Of a DNA stretch of 64,000 bases, positions 34,772 to 43,602 are shown one piece after another (within the stretch, counting starts at the first letter, position 1; each line of letters opens with the position of its first letter). The notes below the pieces were generated by a model. The model was not told where the DNA came from and did no database searches. It saw only the letters and a program-made list of their open reading frames with translations. The translations under genes and the position numbers were made by a program. The stretch is from G963422705 sp963422705 (GTDB lineage: Bacteria > Poribacteria > WGA-4E > WGA-3G). Location of the stretch: assembly GCA_963422705.1 (NCBI GenBank), contig OY730443.1, forward strand, positions 2,542,001 to 2,606,000. Reading direction: 5' to 3'.

Positions 34772-34794
34772 CCGGGTAATCACGTATTACTCGG
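34772..34794. terminator. hairpin between convergent genes
   Basis: CCGGGTAAT-CACGT-ATTACTCGG, nine pairs with one G-U, followed by ATTTTG on the plus strand. It overlaps the stop codon of the protease gene from the right. Confidence 0.45.
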
Positions 34795-36196
34795 ATTTTG
34801 TCACGTTCTCCCATTCGAACTCCTTTTGGTTCCATTCAAACTGTTGCAACGGACCAAATTTGAGATTGATGGTTAAACTTTTCGGGGTTGGGGAACTGTC
34901 AAACAAGTTAAAATCACGAACAACAACGTAGGTATGCTGTCCATCGGCAATCGCTTCGCATGCCTCAATGAAGTCGTCTAAATTTCGAATCTGTTTTCCG
35001 TTTATATCAAGGATAACCACCTTAGAGTTACCGTTTCTTTCTTGCACACCGACGCGAGAAAAACTACTACCGGCAACGGCATGGGGCAAATAGACACCTG
35101 CCGCCTCTAGGTAGAGCATGTGTCGTAGCTTTGGCGTGATGTCGTGAAAAACTGCGCCGCCGAACCTCGCAAATCGGCGAATCTTTTTCTCTTCTAAGTC
35201 CTCAACCGGAACATCAAGACTTAGGTTTTCCCCGTTCCTATAGATGTCCAAGGTAACAGTTTTACCAACGTGCTGATTCAGCACGGCGTCAAAGGTGTAT
35301 AAATCGTCCTTAATCAGTTTTTCGTTGATGCGATAGATAATATCAGAGGCGCGCAACGTCTTCTCACCTGTTGTGCGTGGAACCATGGATTCAATCTGAA
35401 TCACCTTAGGTGTCCCCGCTTTGGAAGCACCTATCTCTTTTCTCAGTTCGTCCGGAAAATTAAAGTGTTTAATCGCTTCGCCAATAGAGACGAGCTCCAA
35501 ATCAACCCCGATTTCACCGCGTTGAATGGGAACGTCATTCCGAATCAACTCCAACGCATCAAAAAGATAATCAATGGGCAGTTCAAAACTAGAAGTATCG
35601 GTGCCACGCGCGTGGATAGCGATAACCTCACCCACAGTATTCCACACAGGACTGCCACTTGAACCCCCTGTCCGGTCAAAAGTGGTATGGAGGTAACTAG
35701 AGTGCCTGTCCCCTTTATTGACGTTCAGATTGGCAATGGTTCCGAATTTAATGGAGTACTCTTCTTTTTCGTTATTGCCAATGAGTAACAGCTCATCTCC
35801 GAGTGCAAGTTCATTCCAAGCCCCCAATTTAACAGCTTGGAGTTCAAACTCAACCTCACCGGGGTTAATTTGATAGAACCCGAAATCATGTGTCGCATCG
35901 TAGTAGAGAATCCGGGCTTGTGTAAAACTGCCGTCGTGAAAGTTAATTTTTACGTACGATGGACTGCTGCCCGTAACGTGCCGGTTCGTTGCGATAATAC
36001 CGCGTTCGGCATCGATAACAAAACCTGTGGCGAAATTGGTACCTTTCACCTCCGTTTCAAAGACGACTTCGGAGGAAGTTTCCACGTTCACCACCATGGG
36101 TTTAAAGGACGCAATCTGTTCCGTCCAGTTGTGAGCTGAATCCGCGCTCAACGTGCTAATTATCAAGATGCATAAAGACGTGAGTATCCTTTTCAT
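34787..36196 (-). CDS. HtrA/DegP-like serine protease with PDZ domains
   Basis: 469 residues with a signal peptide (KRILTSLCILIISTLSADS). Trypsin-like catalytic triad: His73 (ATNRHV), Asp104 (YDATHDFGFY), Ser180 (RTGGSSGSPVW). A PDZ domain follows at about 230-335 (RASDIIYRINEKLI, DAVLNQHVGKTVTLDIYRNG), and a second PDZ-like segment at about 370-450 (VGVQERNGNSKVVILDINGK). Unlike classic DegP, GGSSGSP replaces GNSGGP. Family knowledge: periplasmic quality-control protease. A promoter lies upstream. Confidence 0.87.
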   Translation of the reverse strand: MKRILTSLCILIISTLSADSAHNWTEQIASFKPMVVNVETSSEVVFETEVKGTNFATGFVIDAERGIIATNRHVTGSSPSYVKINFHDGSFTQARILYYDATHDFGFYQINPGEVEFELQAVKLGAWNELALGDELLLIGNNEKEEYSIKFGTIANLNVNKGDRHSSYLHTTFDRTGGSSGSPVWNTVGEVIAIHARGTDTSSFELPIDYLFDALELIRNDVPIQRGEIGVDLELVSIGEAIKHFNFPDELRKEIGASKAGTPKVIQIESMVPRTTGEKTLRASDIIYRINEKLIKDDLYTFDAVLNQHVGKTVTLDIYRNGENLSLDVPVEDLEEKKIRRFARFGGAVFHDITPKLRHMLYLEAAGVYLPHAVAGSSFSRVGVQERNGNSKVVILDINGKQIRNLDDFIEACEAIADGQHTYVVVRDFNLFDSSPTPKSLTINLKFGPLQQFEWNQKEFEWENVTKSE

Positions 36197-36269
36197 AATC
36201 TTCCTTTATCTTGTGAGTGTCATTCCCAATCGTACGTATTAAATAGGAAATTTATTTTTAGATAGAATT

Positions 36270-36299
36270 ATTTTATCATAAAGGTACAGAATAAATCAA
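36270..36299 (-). promoter_or_regulatory. putative promoter of the HtrA-like gene
   Basis: Minus strand: TTGATT (36299-36294), 18-base spacer, TAAAAT (36275-36270). Start near 36263, leader about 67 bases. Confidence 0.45.
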
Positions 36300-36430
36300 G
36301 ATGTTTACAGACGAGACAGGTAAGGCATTTCGGTTTCGATATTTTCTCAGATTTGGAAACCCTGTCGTGCGCTGGAGATAGTCCCGATTTAAGGCAGAAC
36401 GACATCGTTCTAAAATAAAAATGCGGCATG

Positions 36431-36460
36431 TTGACGAGGTTTCGGCAAACGTGATATATT
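36431..36460 (+). promoter_or_regulatory. promoter of the acetamidase gene
   Basis: TTGACG (36431-36436), 18-base spacer, TATATT (36455-36460). Predicted start near 36467, about 60 bases before the gene, which has AAGGAG before its ATG. Confidence 0.55.
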
Positions 36461-36527
36461 ATGATATGTGCTTGTAGGCAACACTTATCTCTAGCTACTC
36501 TTCGCCCGGGGCCGGAAGGAGTTTTCC

Positions 36528-37448
36528 ATGGCAACCCATTATTTTGAACCGACAGTCTATTGGACAGCGATTGGCGCGCATGAACCGGTGCTACGCGTTC
36601 AGAGCGGCGACACGGTTTATACCACGACAGTCGATAACGCCGGGTACGATGATACCAATACACAGGTAACAACCGGCGGCAATCCACAAACAGGTCCGTT
36701 TTATATTGAACCCGCCGAACCGGGGGATACCTTAGCGGTTCACTTTGACAGAATAATCCCGAATCGGAAGATTGGACGGACAGCAACCGTTGTTGCCCCA
36801 AATGTTCTCCAACCGGGTTATGTCGCCGCTGAGATGCCAGACGGGGGAACCGCAGAATGGCACGTCGATGTTGAGAAGTGGAGCGCCACATTGATGACGC
36901 CACAAACGCAGCTCGGCAATTTGACATTGCCACTGGAACCGATGGTAGGGTGTTTCGGTGTCGCACCGCCACGCGGACAAACCATCTCCACAGCAACTTC
37001 TTCAACACACGGTGGAAATATGGACTATCGCGGCTTTAAGGAGAACGTTACCGTCTACCTTCCTGTCTTTGTTGACGGCGCACTTTTTCACATCGGGGAT
37101 GGGCACGCTGTCCAAGGCGATGGTGAAATTGTCGGAACAGGGATTGAAATCTCTTTTGATGTGCAGTTTACGGTTGAGGTGCTCAAGGACAAGACGATAA
37201 ACTGGCCCCGCGCAGAAAATCATGAGTACATTCTTACTGCTGGTAACGCACGCCCGTTAGACGAGGCAGTGCAGCACGCTACAACCGAATTGCTACGCTG
37301 GTTAGACGAGCTCGGCTTGGAGAAACGCGCAGCACATATCTTATTAGGGCAAGCCATCGAATATGACATCGGCAACGTCTTCGATCCAGCGTACACGATG
37401 GTGGCTAAAATAAAAAAATCTATTTTGCGAGATATCGCGATAATCTAA
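36528..37448 (+). CDS. acetamidase/formamidase family protein
   Basis: 306 residues. FmdA/AmdA-family motifs: VQSGDTVYTTTVDNAGY, GPFYIEPAEPGDTLAVHFD, PMVGCFGVAPPRGQTI, HGGNMDYRGFKENVTVYLPV, ALFHIGDGHAVQGDGEIVGT. Family knowledge: hydrolyses short amides (formamide, acetamide) to ammonia and the acid; cytoplasmic, zinc-type active site using the conserved Asp/His residues in HIGDGHAVQGDGE. AAGGAG lies about six bases before the ATG. Single-gene unit with its own promoter. Confidence 0.88.
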   Translation: MATHYFEPTVYWTAIGAHEPVLRVQSGDTVYTTTVDNAGYDDTNTQVTTGGNPQTGPFYIEPAEPGDTLAVHFDRIIPNRKIGRTATVVAPNVLQPGYVAAEMPDGGTAEWHVDVEKWSATLMTPQTQLGNLTLPLEPMVGCFGVAPPRGQTISTATSSTHGGNMDYRGFKENVTVYLPVFVDGALFHIGDGHAVQGDGEIVGTGIEISFDVQFTVEVLKDKTINWPRAENHEYILTAGNARPLDEAVQHATTELLRWLDELGLEKRAAHILLGQAIEYDIGNVFDPAYTMVAKIKKSILRDIAII

Positions 37449-37657
37449 AGGTTTTCGCACCTAACACAACCTTGTCAGCAGCGTTTTCCCTTGATACTCA
37501 GCCCAGCCTACATTTATTTATAGTGAACCCTGAAAATCAGTAGACATTTGAGTGGACGCACGCGAAAAACCGCCTACCGCCGTACACGCTGTTTCCTAAT
37601 CGCGCAGGGCAAAATGTCCAAATAATTCTAAAATCTACTATAAAGGAGCAAAACATT

Positions 37658-38467
37658 GTGATGACACCCGAGCAACGTTACCTATTTGATGTCACTGGAT
37701 ACCTTCATCTGGAGCAAGTGATGAGTCAGGAGGAATTGAAAGCGGCTCAGGAAGCTGCCAATGAATACATCAATACTCCTACTGATAAACTTCCACCCGG
37801 ATTTGACGCTAGCGGTAAAAATCTTCCCAACGGTTTTGCATTTTCAAAGGCTTTAGAAGCTCTCGCAACGCATCGAGCAACGTGGCCCATCATCAAGGAA
37901 CTCACCAATGATAGGCCACAGTTGATGCGCGGTACAATGATTGCGGAGCGCCCGGGTATAGCGGAATCGGAGGAAGGGCTACGTTTGCATTGCGCACGAG
38001 AAGATTTTGGATGGCACTGCAATCGATATGAGGTACGAAATGGGCGAATCTTTTGTGATGACTTTGTTGTTTTTCCCTACTTGAACGATGTACATCCCGG
38101 CGACGGCGGATTGTTGGTTGTTCCAGGTTCACACAAAACCGTTTTTGAGCGCCCCGGACACCTCTTCAACAACGGGAAAATTGAAGAGGCTCATGAGATT
38201 CCCCCCGGAGTCATTAATATCACCCCGAAAGCGGGAGATGTCGTGATTATTTCTGAACTCCTGACTCACGGCTCATTACCTTGGAAGCCAAATGAACGGT
38301 ATCGCTGCATCCTTGTTTTGCGCTACAGGCCACAACATCGCGGTGAGAGTCGCGTACCAGCAGAAGTTAGAGAACGGCTCTCACCAGAAACTTTAGAACT
38401 CATTTCTCACGCGGAACATAATCACATCAAGGAGATTGTTAAAAAAGATGTGATTACGTTAACCTAA
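37658..38467 (+). CDS. phytanoyl-CoA dioxygenase-like protein lacking a canonical HxD
   Basis: 269 residues from GTG 37658 (AAAGGAG nine bases upstream; the adjacent ATG 37661 is an alternative). The fold is recognisable: LFDVTGYLHLEQVMSQEEL, GWHCNRYEVRNGRIFCDDFV, DGGLLVVPGSHKTVFERPG, AGDVVIISELLTHGSLPW and YRCILVLRYRP. The distal His (THG) and 2-oxoglutarate Arg region are present. I see no clear H-x-D at the first metal position (LRLHCAREDFGWHCN instead). It could use a variant site or act non-catalytically. Substrate unknown. Confidence 0.75.
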   Translation: MMTPEQRYLFDVTGYLHLEQVMSQEELKAAQEAANEYINTPTDKLPPGFDASGKNLPNGFAFSKALEALATHRATWPIIKELTNDRPQLMRGTMIAERPGIAESEEGLRLHCAREDFGWHCNRYEVRNGRIFCDDFVVFPYLNDVHPGDGGLLVVPGSHKTVFERPGHLFNNGKIEEAHEIPPGVINITPKAGDVVIISELLTHGSLPWKPNERYRCILVLRYRPQHRGESRVPAEVRERLSPETLELISHAEHNHIKEIVKKDVITLT

Positions 38468-38502
38468 ACCGGCTAATAAACCTCTCTCAGCGCTGGAGCA
38501 CC

Positions 38503-38518
38503 GTCCTGTTAACAGGAC
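38503..38518. terminator. 16-bp perfect palindrome between convergent genes
   Basis: GTCCTGTT-AACAGGAC, 36 bases after the dioxygenase stop. There is no good T-run, so it is a possible weak terminator or a repeat core. Confidence 0.35.
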
Positions 38519-38545
38519 TTTCACCACCGCCCGGATGATAGTCTT

Positions 38546-38656
38546 TCATTTTTTTTCACAAGTAACCGTTGGGATTACGCTGGCGTTCTCGCCGCGCTCG
38601 CTTGCCAGCAATCGATTAATGTATTCTCGTAGATTTTGCAATAATTTAGGATTTGT
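38546..38656 (-). other. short open frame after the SDR gene
   Basis: 37 codons without ATG: LLQNLREYINRLLASERGEN then ASVIPTVTCEKK. The composition is protein-like, and the frame overlaps the last codons of the SDR gene in another register. It may be a gene tail left by deletion, or a frameshifted SDR extension. Confidence 0.25.
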
Positions 38657-39473
38657 TCATCTCAAGTTCAGCCATCGTCCTCAAGTTCAACAAGGGTGTC
38701 ATCACGCCGCCGGAGGCGGGGAGGACACTGCCGGTGTCGTAAAGTCTCATCGCTGCAATGGTGGCGTGTGCTACGTCTTCCGGGGTGCCGGGACGTACCA
38801 TGAAGATGTAGCCTTTTTGTGCTGCCTCCTCGTAATCTCGGATTCGGACGCGCGACAAATCGGTGTCAATCACGCCGGCGGCGATGCCGTTCACCTTGAT
38901 GCCGTGGGAAGCCAACCTACCAGCATAGGCGCGCATGCTCATCTCTAATCCGGCTTTTGAGATGCAATAGGCGGTCCGGTTATCCGATGCCATCGTATCT
39001 GAAATAGACAGCGTGTAGATAATACAGCCACGGATTTGGTGTGCTATCATGTAATTTGCGGCACGTTGCGTAAGAAAGTGAGGTGCCTTAAGGTTGGTGT
39101 TGAGCAATAAATCAAACTGTTCGGGTGTCTCTTCAAGAATATCCGCAATTCGCGTGATGCCGGCGTTGTTAATGAGAATGTCTACCTTGCCGAAGGCATG
39201 GTGAGCCGTATCAAGGAGTTTTGCGTGCACATCGATATCGCTGATATCCGCTTGCAGAATAACCGCGTTTCTGCCGAGTGCTTCGACAGCGCGTTGCACC
39301 TCTTCGGCCGCATCGCGATTCTGGTTGTAGTTGATGAGCACGTTTACCCCTTGACGTGCTAGTTCGATAGCGATTGCCCGGCCGATGCCTCGGCTGGAAC
39401 CGGTAACGATGGCAGCTTTGTCGGTAAGCGAAACGTCTGTTGCAAAAAAACCGATGTCTGTGTTACTTCTCAC
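38646..39473 (-). CDS. short-chain dehydrogenase/reductase (SDR)
   Basis: 275 residues from GTG 39473, chosen because AAGGAG lies five bases upstream; a TTG at 39515 abuts the previous stop. Motifs: AAIVTGSSRGIGRAIAIELA (NAD(P) site), ILINNAGI, and S-x(n)-YCISKAG (catalytic Tyr and Lys). Family knowledge: FabG-like reductases act on keto/hydroxy groups; substrate unknown. It follows the oligopeptide permease gene by 42 bases and probably shares its transcript. Confidence 0.87.
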   Translation of the reverse strand: MRSNTDIGFFATDVSLTDKAAIVTGSSRGIGRAIAIELARQGVNVLINYNQNRDAAEEVQRAVEALGRNAVILQADISDIDVHAKLLDTAHHAFGKVDILINNAGITRIADILEETPEQFDLLLNTNLKAPHFLTQRAANYMIAHQIRGCIIYTLSISDTMASDNRTAYCISKAGLEMSMRAYAGRLASHGIKVNGIAAGVIDTDLSRVRIRDYEEAAQKGYIFMVRPGTPEDVAHATIAAMRLYDTGSVLPASGGVMTPLLNLRTMAELEMNKS

Positions 39474-39515
39474 GGATTCTCCTTGTTTAATCGGGTAAAC
39501 TGGCAGTTTAGGCAA

Positions 39516-40595
39516 CTAATCGGAATACGGGTCCGCAGCATCGCGAAGGGCATCTCCGAGAAAATTAAAAGCGATCACGACGATGAGCACCGGAACAGCA
39601 GGGAAAATTAACCACGGATAATGGAGTAGTACGGTGACACGCTGCGCTTCCTCTAATAGAACCCCCCAACTCGTCATTGGAGGACGGATGCCTAAGCCTA
39701 GGAAACTGAGCGCGGTTTCTCCTAAAATCATGCCCGGGATGGCGAGTGTGGCAATAACGATGATATGGCTGTAACACCCCGGCAAAAGGTGCTGTGTGAT
39801 GATGTGCCAATGCCCCGCGCCCGCCGCGCGCGCCGCCATCACAAAGTCACTCTCGCGATAAGACAAGACTTTTCCGCGTACCTGACGCGCTAATCCGCCC
39901 CAACGGATAATTGACAAAATAATCGTGATACCGAAGTAGATTTGGATGCTGGACCAGCCCGGTGGCAGCGCAGCACCGAGTGCCATCCACAACGGTATAT
40001 CCGGGAACGCGGACAGCACTTCGATGATACGTTGGATGAGATTGTCTACCCAGCCACCCCAGTATCCGGAGATAGTACCGAGGATAGAGCCGATGACGAT
40101 GCTTAAGCACACACCCACCAAACCGAGCGTCATAGAGACGCGCCCGCCGTATATCATTCTTGAGAGGATGTCGCGGCCCATCCGGTCTGTACCAAATAAG
40201 AACATTGGCCCCGCGGAACTGAAAAGGCGGCGCCCGCCCGCTCCATCTTTGAAAAAAAATCGAACCGGATGCCGCTGCGTCTCGTCTCGCGTGAATTCTA
40301 ACTCAAGGGTTTCAGGATTACGCGTAGATTTTAGTCCGTAGACGTAGAAACCGTCGCTCATTGAAAAATGGAGGGCTTGCGGGGGTACATGACGGAATCG
40401 CATGTTAATATCGTTGTCGTGATACGGCGCAAAGAAGTCGGCGCCTATCGCGACAATGTAAAAGATGAGTAAGATGCCACTCGCGATGAGCCCCATCGCG
40501 CTTTTACGGAATCGCCGCCATATCAACTGACGGTAACTCAATTGCCCTATTTCTAAAGAACTGTCATCTATCTCACTGATTTGTGGATTATTCAT
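39516..40595 (-). CDS. oligopeptide/dipeptide ABC transporter permease, OppC type
   Basis: 359 residues from ATG 40595, overlapping the OppB stop by eight bases. N-terminal OppC helix (RRFRKSAMGLIASGILLIFY), then a large periplasmic insertion (about 60-130). The permease core shows MFLFGTDRMGRDILSRMIYG and the EAA loop DFVMAARAAGAGHWHIITQH. Ends LGDALRDAADPYSD, the usual OppC finish. Forms the membrane channel with OppB. Confidence 0.88.
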   Translation of the reverse strand: MNNPQISEIDDSSLEIGQLSYRQLIWRRFRKSAMGLIASGILLIFYIVAIGADFFAPYHDNDINMRFRHVPPQALHFSMSDGFYVYGLKSTRNPETLELEFTRDETQRHPVRFFFKDGAGGRRLFSSAGPMFLFGTDRMGRDILSRMIYGGRVSMTLGLVGVCLSIVIGSILGTISGYWGGWVDNLIQRIIEVLSAFPDIPLWMALGAALPPGWSSIQIYFGITIILSIIRWGGLARQVRGKVLSYRESDFVMAARAAGAGHWHIITQHLLPGCYSHIIVIATLAIPGMILGETALSFLGLGIRPPMTSWGVLLEEAQRVTVLLHYPWLIFPAVPVLIVVIAFNFLGDALRDAADPYSD

Positions 40596-41574
40596 AGCGG
40601 ATTCTCGGGTCAACCCAGGCCAGCGCTATATCAGCCAGCAGATTGCCAATAACTAAAAGTAGACTCAGCATCATCAGTAACGTCCCGGCAAGATAGATAT
40701 CCTCATTCAGGAGGCTCCGTAGCAGAATCGGGCCTACTGTTGGCAGCCCTAACACGATGGATACAATAGCGGAACCGGAAAGGATACTAGGCAAGCTCAT
40801 GCCTAAAATGCTGATGAGCGGGTTAATCGCAATCCGGACGGCGTGCTTCCCAACAACAATAATTTCTCTAAGTCCCTTCGCACGAGCCGTTTGGACGAAC
40901 GGTTGGCCAAGAACATCAAGTAAATTCCCGCGCATTATCCGCATTAAGCTTGCGGTACCATTCACGCCGACGACAATCACCGGAATCCAGAGATGTTTGA
41001 TGAGGTCGCCGAGCTTGCCCCAGCTCCACGGCGCACCTTCATAGTAAGCCGAGAAAAGTCCAAATAGCGGAATACCGAAAATGTCGAACGCAAAAACCAT
41101 GAGGGACAAAGCCACTAGAAATGCGGGCAATGACATCCCCACGAAACTGAGAAAGGTAAGAAAATGATCTGACCAGTTGTACTGATGCGTTGCGGAATAG
41201 ATGCCCAGCGGGATTGCCGCCACATAAGTGAAAACCAGTGAACCGATGGAGATAATCAGTGTAAATGCGATGCGGTCCCAGATGAGTTCGTGTACCTCGC
41301 GTTTATACTCAAACGACTCGCCGAAATTGCCGCGCACGAAGCCCCCCATCCAGATAAAGTAACGCTTCCACAAAGGTTCGTTGAGTCCGTAACGTTCGCG
41401 TAATTCCTCGACTTGTGTCAATGAACTGCTATCTCCAAATTCCTCCTCTAACCGCTGGATTTCCCGGTCAAGGTAATCTCCTTGCGGCAGTTGAATTATG
41501 ATAAAAGAGATGATAGAAATCGCTAGCAGGGTTGGGATTGCTAACAAGCCGCGACGGAGTATATATGTACCCAT
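40588..41574 (-). CDS. oligopeptide/dipeptide ABC transporter permease, OppB type
   Basis: 328 residues with six membrane segments. Start ILRRGLLAIPTLLAISIISF; conserved RYGLNEPLWKRYFIWMGGFV, GNFGESFEYKREV, and the EAA loop FVQTARAKGLREIIVVGKHA. Ends WVDPRIRYE. Partner of the OppC-type gene with overlapping stop and start. Located after the binding protein, giving the order D-F-A-B-C. Confidence 0.9.
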   Translation of the reverse strand: MGTYILRRGLLAIPTLLAISIISFIIIQLPQGDYLDREIQRLEEEFGDSSSLTQVEELRERYGLNEPLWKRYFIWMGGFVRGNFGESFEYKREVHELIWDRIAFTLIISIGSLVFTYVAAIPLGIYSATHQYNWSDHFLTFLSFVGMSLPAFLVALSLMVFAFDIFGIPLFGLFSAYYEGAPWSWGKLGDLIKHLWIPVIVVGVNGTASLMRIMRGNLLDVLGQPFVQTARAKGLREIIVVGKHAVRIAINPLISILGMSLPSILSGSAIVSIVLGLPTVGPILLRSLLNEDIYLAGTLLMMLSLLLVIGNLLADIALAWVDPRIRYE

Positions 41575-41639
41575 AATTGAAATATCGCCTTAACAGCATC
41601 CACGGAACGGAAATTTCTCCGGGGCACGCTGTGTACAAT

Positions 41640-43571
41640 CTATTGTTTTTCCTCATCTATCCAGCACTGTTCGGGATAACTGGTGGCTGGTGTCACAATC
41701 GCCCATGGACCTAAAATGCCATCGTTTGGTACGTTGTGAAAATGGTTCGCGACGACAAGTAGGGCCGGTGAACGTGCTGCCGAACCGAGGTGGAAAGGCC
41801 CCTCGTCAATGTGGATTCGTACTGCATCGCGTACGTATTGGTGTCGCTGCTTTTCATCGGGCTCGCGTTTAATCGCGTCGTATAAATCGAGCAGCCGCTT
41901 TAAGGGGCCAGTCGGGGGTTCACCTTTTTCGCCGCCGGTTTCATACCATTTTCCAACCTTCGGGTGCCAATATTTCGGTAACGTCGGAAACACCCAATCC
42001 GGATAAGTAAAAAGGTCCATCTCTGCTTCTCCGTGCATACTAATAGTGAATTTACCGAGTGTCCGGCGTAGACTCAATTCTGCTCCGGGGGGTGTGTAGA
42101 GCATCGTCCGTAAACCAAGTTGTTCCCAGCCTTCCTGAACGATGAGCCCGATGTCATTTTCCTGACTGTTCAGATTAGAGCTGGGCACGTCCATAAGCAT
42201 CTCAATTCGTTTTCCATCTGGCCGTAACCGGTATCCGTCCTTATCGCGTCGGGTTAACCCCATGTCATCAAGCAGCGCATTCCCTTTATCAATATCAAAA
42301 TCGGCATCGGCTCTTTTCCATTCTTCAAACAGCTTCTGCCCGTCGGCATCCGCGAAATGCCATCCTTCTTGGCTCACCGTTGCGGCTTGTGGCTGCAATA
42401 AGCCACGCCAGGCAATTTCGTTGCATTTGACTCTGTCAATTCCGTAGGCGAGTGCCTTCCGAAACCGCTGTTCACGGATAAGTGCGCGTAAGGCGGGTTC
42501 TGGCGCTGTCCAATTAATCAGAATCGCCGGTTGCGCGCCAGCGGTGCTTTTCCATTGCCGGACCTGATAGCCACCCTTTTTTTCCCCTTTGAGGTAGAGC
42601 GCCAGGTCCCGGAGTTCCATACCGCGATATTGACAATCAATCTCCCCGGCAAGTATTTTTAGCACCCGCACCTGCGGTTCCGGCACGAGACTGGTTTTGA
42701 CCCGGTCAATATACGGGAGTTGTCTTCCGAGTTCATCAACGACATAATAATAAGGATTCCGTTCAAGTTGGACGCGAAACCCACCTTTTTCGTATTTTGT
42801 GATGCGCCACGGCCACAGCGTTGGCCTTCGTGGATTTTGGTAGGGCCTATCTTGACGTTCAAATTCAATAAAGTCGGTATATTCCGGATTGTAGTCGGGA
42901 TGAAACTGGTTCATATAATGTTTCGGAATATTGTATTGATTGCACCACCAAAAACCGGTTGCCAACCAAAGCGGGACTAACCAGTTGGGACCGGCGAATT
43001 TCATGACAAGGGTGTAGTCATCTGGTGTTTCAACTGCCATCGGCTTTCCATCCACCTTACACCAGACAGGCGCTCCGTATTTATGCCTTTCATCTTGGCA
43101 AAGTTCATAATAGAATGCGAACGATTCGGAAGTGTAAGGGTGTCCATCTGACCATTTCACACCTTTGCGGAGGTGAAGGGTAAGCATACTCCCGTCTTCG
43201 TTAAATTCCCAGGATTCAGCTAAACCGGGTTCTAAGCCAGACGCATCAAATTTCCAGCGGATGAGCGGCGCGTACCCGGCTGTCATTTTCCATGTGCCTA
43301 GCTCGGGATGTGTATGGAAGCGATGCCATGTACCACCGTACGGGCCGGGGGCTTCGTAGCCGTCAAAATCTGTTTTCGCCACCAAGGGGTTTTGCGGAAG
43401 TCTTTGTTCAACCGGCGGTAGCTTCCCTTCAGTCACCCGCTTTGCGAGGATAGGGGCTTCTTTCGCCTCAAGCCCGTTAGGATAATCCGTGAGCTCTTCT
43501 ACTCGGTTTTCCGCGCATCCGGTGAGCAGTAAGAGGCAGAGCATTGATAGTATCTGTTTTACACGTTTCAT
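41640..43571 (-). CDS. oligopeptide-type ABC substrate-binding lipoprotein
   Basis: 643 residues from ATG 43571; a longer frame overlaps the ATPase gene. Lipobox LLTGC after MKRVKQILSMLCLL. Family 5 extracellular binding protein: LIRWKFDASGLEPGLAESWE, LHLRKGVKWSDGHPYTSESF, ALAYGIDRVKCNEIAWRGLL. Longer than the usual 520-550 residues. It binds peptides or other oligomers outside the inner membrane and delivers them to the OppB/OppC channel. Ligand unknown. Confidence 0.87.
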   Translation of the reverse strand: MKRVKQILSMLCLLLLTGCAENRVEELTDYPNGLEAKEAPILAKRVTEGKLPPVEQRLPQNPLVAKTDFDGYEAPGPYGGTWHRFHTHPELGTWKMTAGYAPLIRWKFDASGLEPGLAESWEFNEDGSMLTLHLRKGVKWSDGHPYTSESFAFYYELCQDERHKYGAPVWCKVDGKPMAVETPDDYTLVMKFAGPNWLVPLWLATGFWWCNQYNIPKHYMNQFHPDYNPEYTDFIEFERQDRPYQNPRRPTLWPWRITKYEKGGFRVQLERNPYYYVVDELGRQLPYIDRVKTSLVPEPQVRVLKILAGEIDCQYRGMELRDLALYLKGEKKGGYQVRQWKSTAGAQPAILINWTAPEPALRALIREQRFRKALAYGIDRVKCNEIAWRGLLQPQAATVSQEGWHFADADGQKLFEEWKRADADFDIDKGNALLDDMGLTRRDKDGYRLRPDGKRIEMLMDVPSSNLNSQENDIGLIVQEGWEQLGLRTMLYTPPGAELSLRRTLGKFTISMHGEAEMDLFTYPDWVFPTLPKYWHPKVGKWYETGGEKGEPPTGPLKRLLDLYDAIKREPDEKQRHQYVRDAVRIHIDEGPFHLGSAARSPALLVVANHFHNVPNDGILGPWAIVTPATSYPEQCWIDEEKQ

Positions 43572-43602
43572 GTTGGTTTTAACCTCAACCGGCGGAAGAT
43601 TG

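Noticed and set aside
36268..37008. 246-codon minus-strand frame
   Set aside because: Antisense to the acetamidase gene and its promoter, with Arg/Cys/His-rich composition of a shadow frame.
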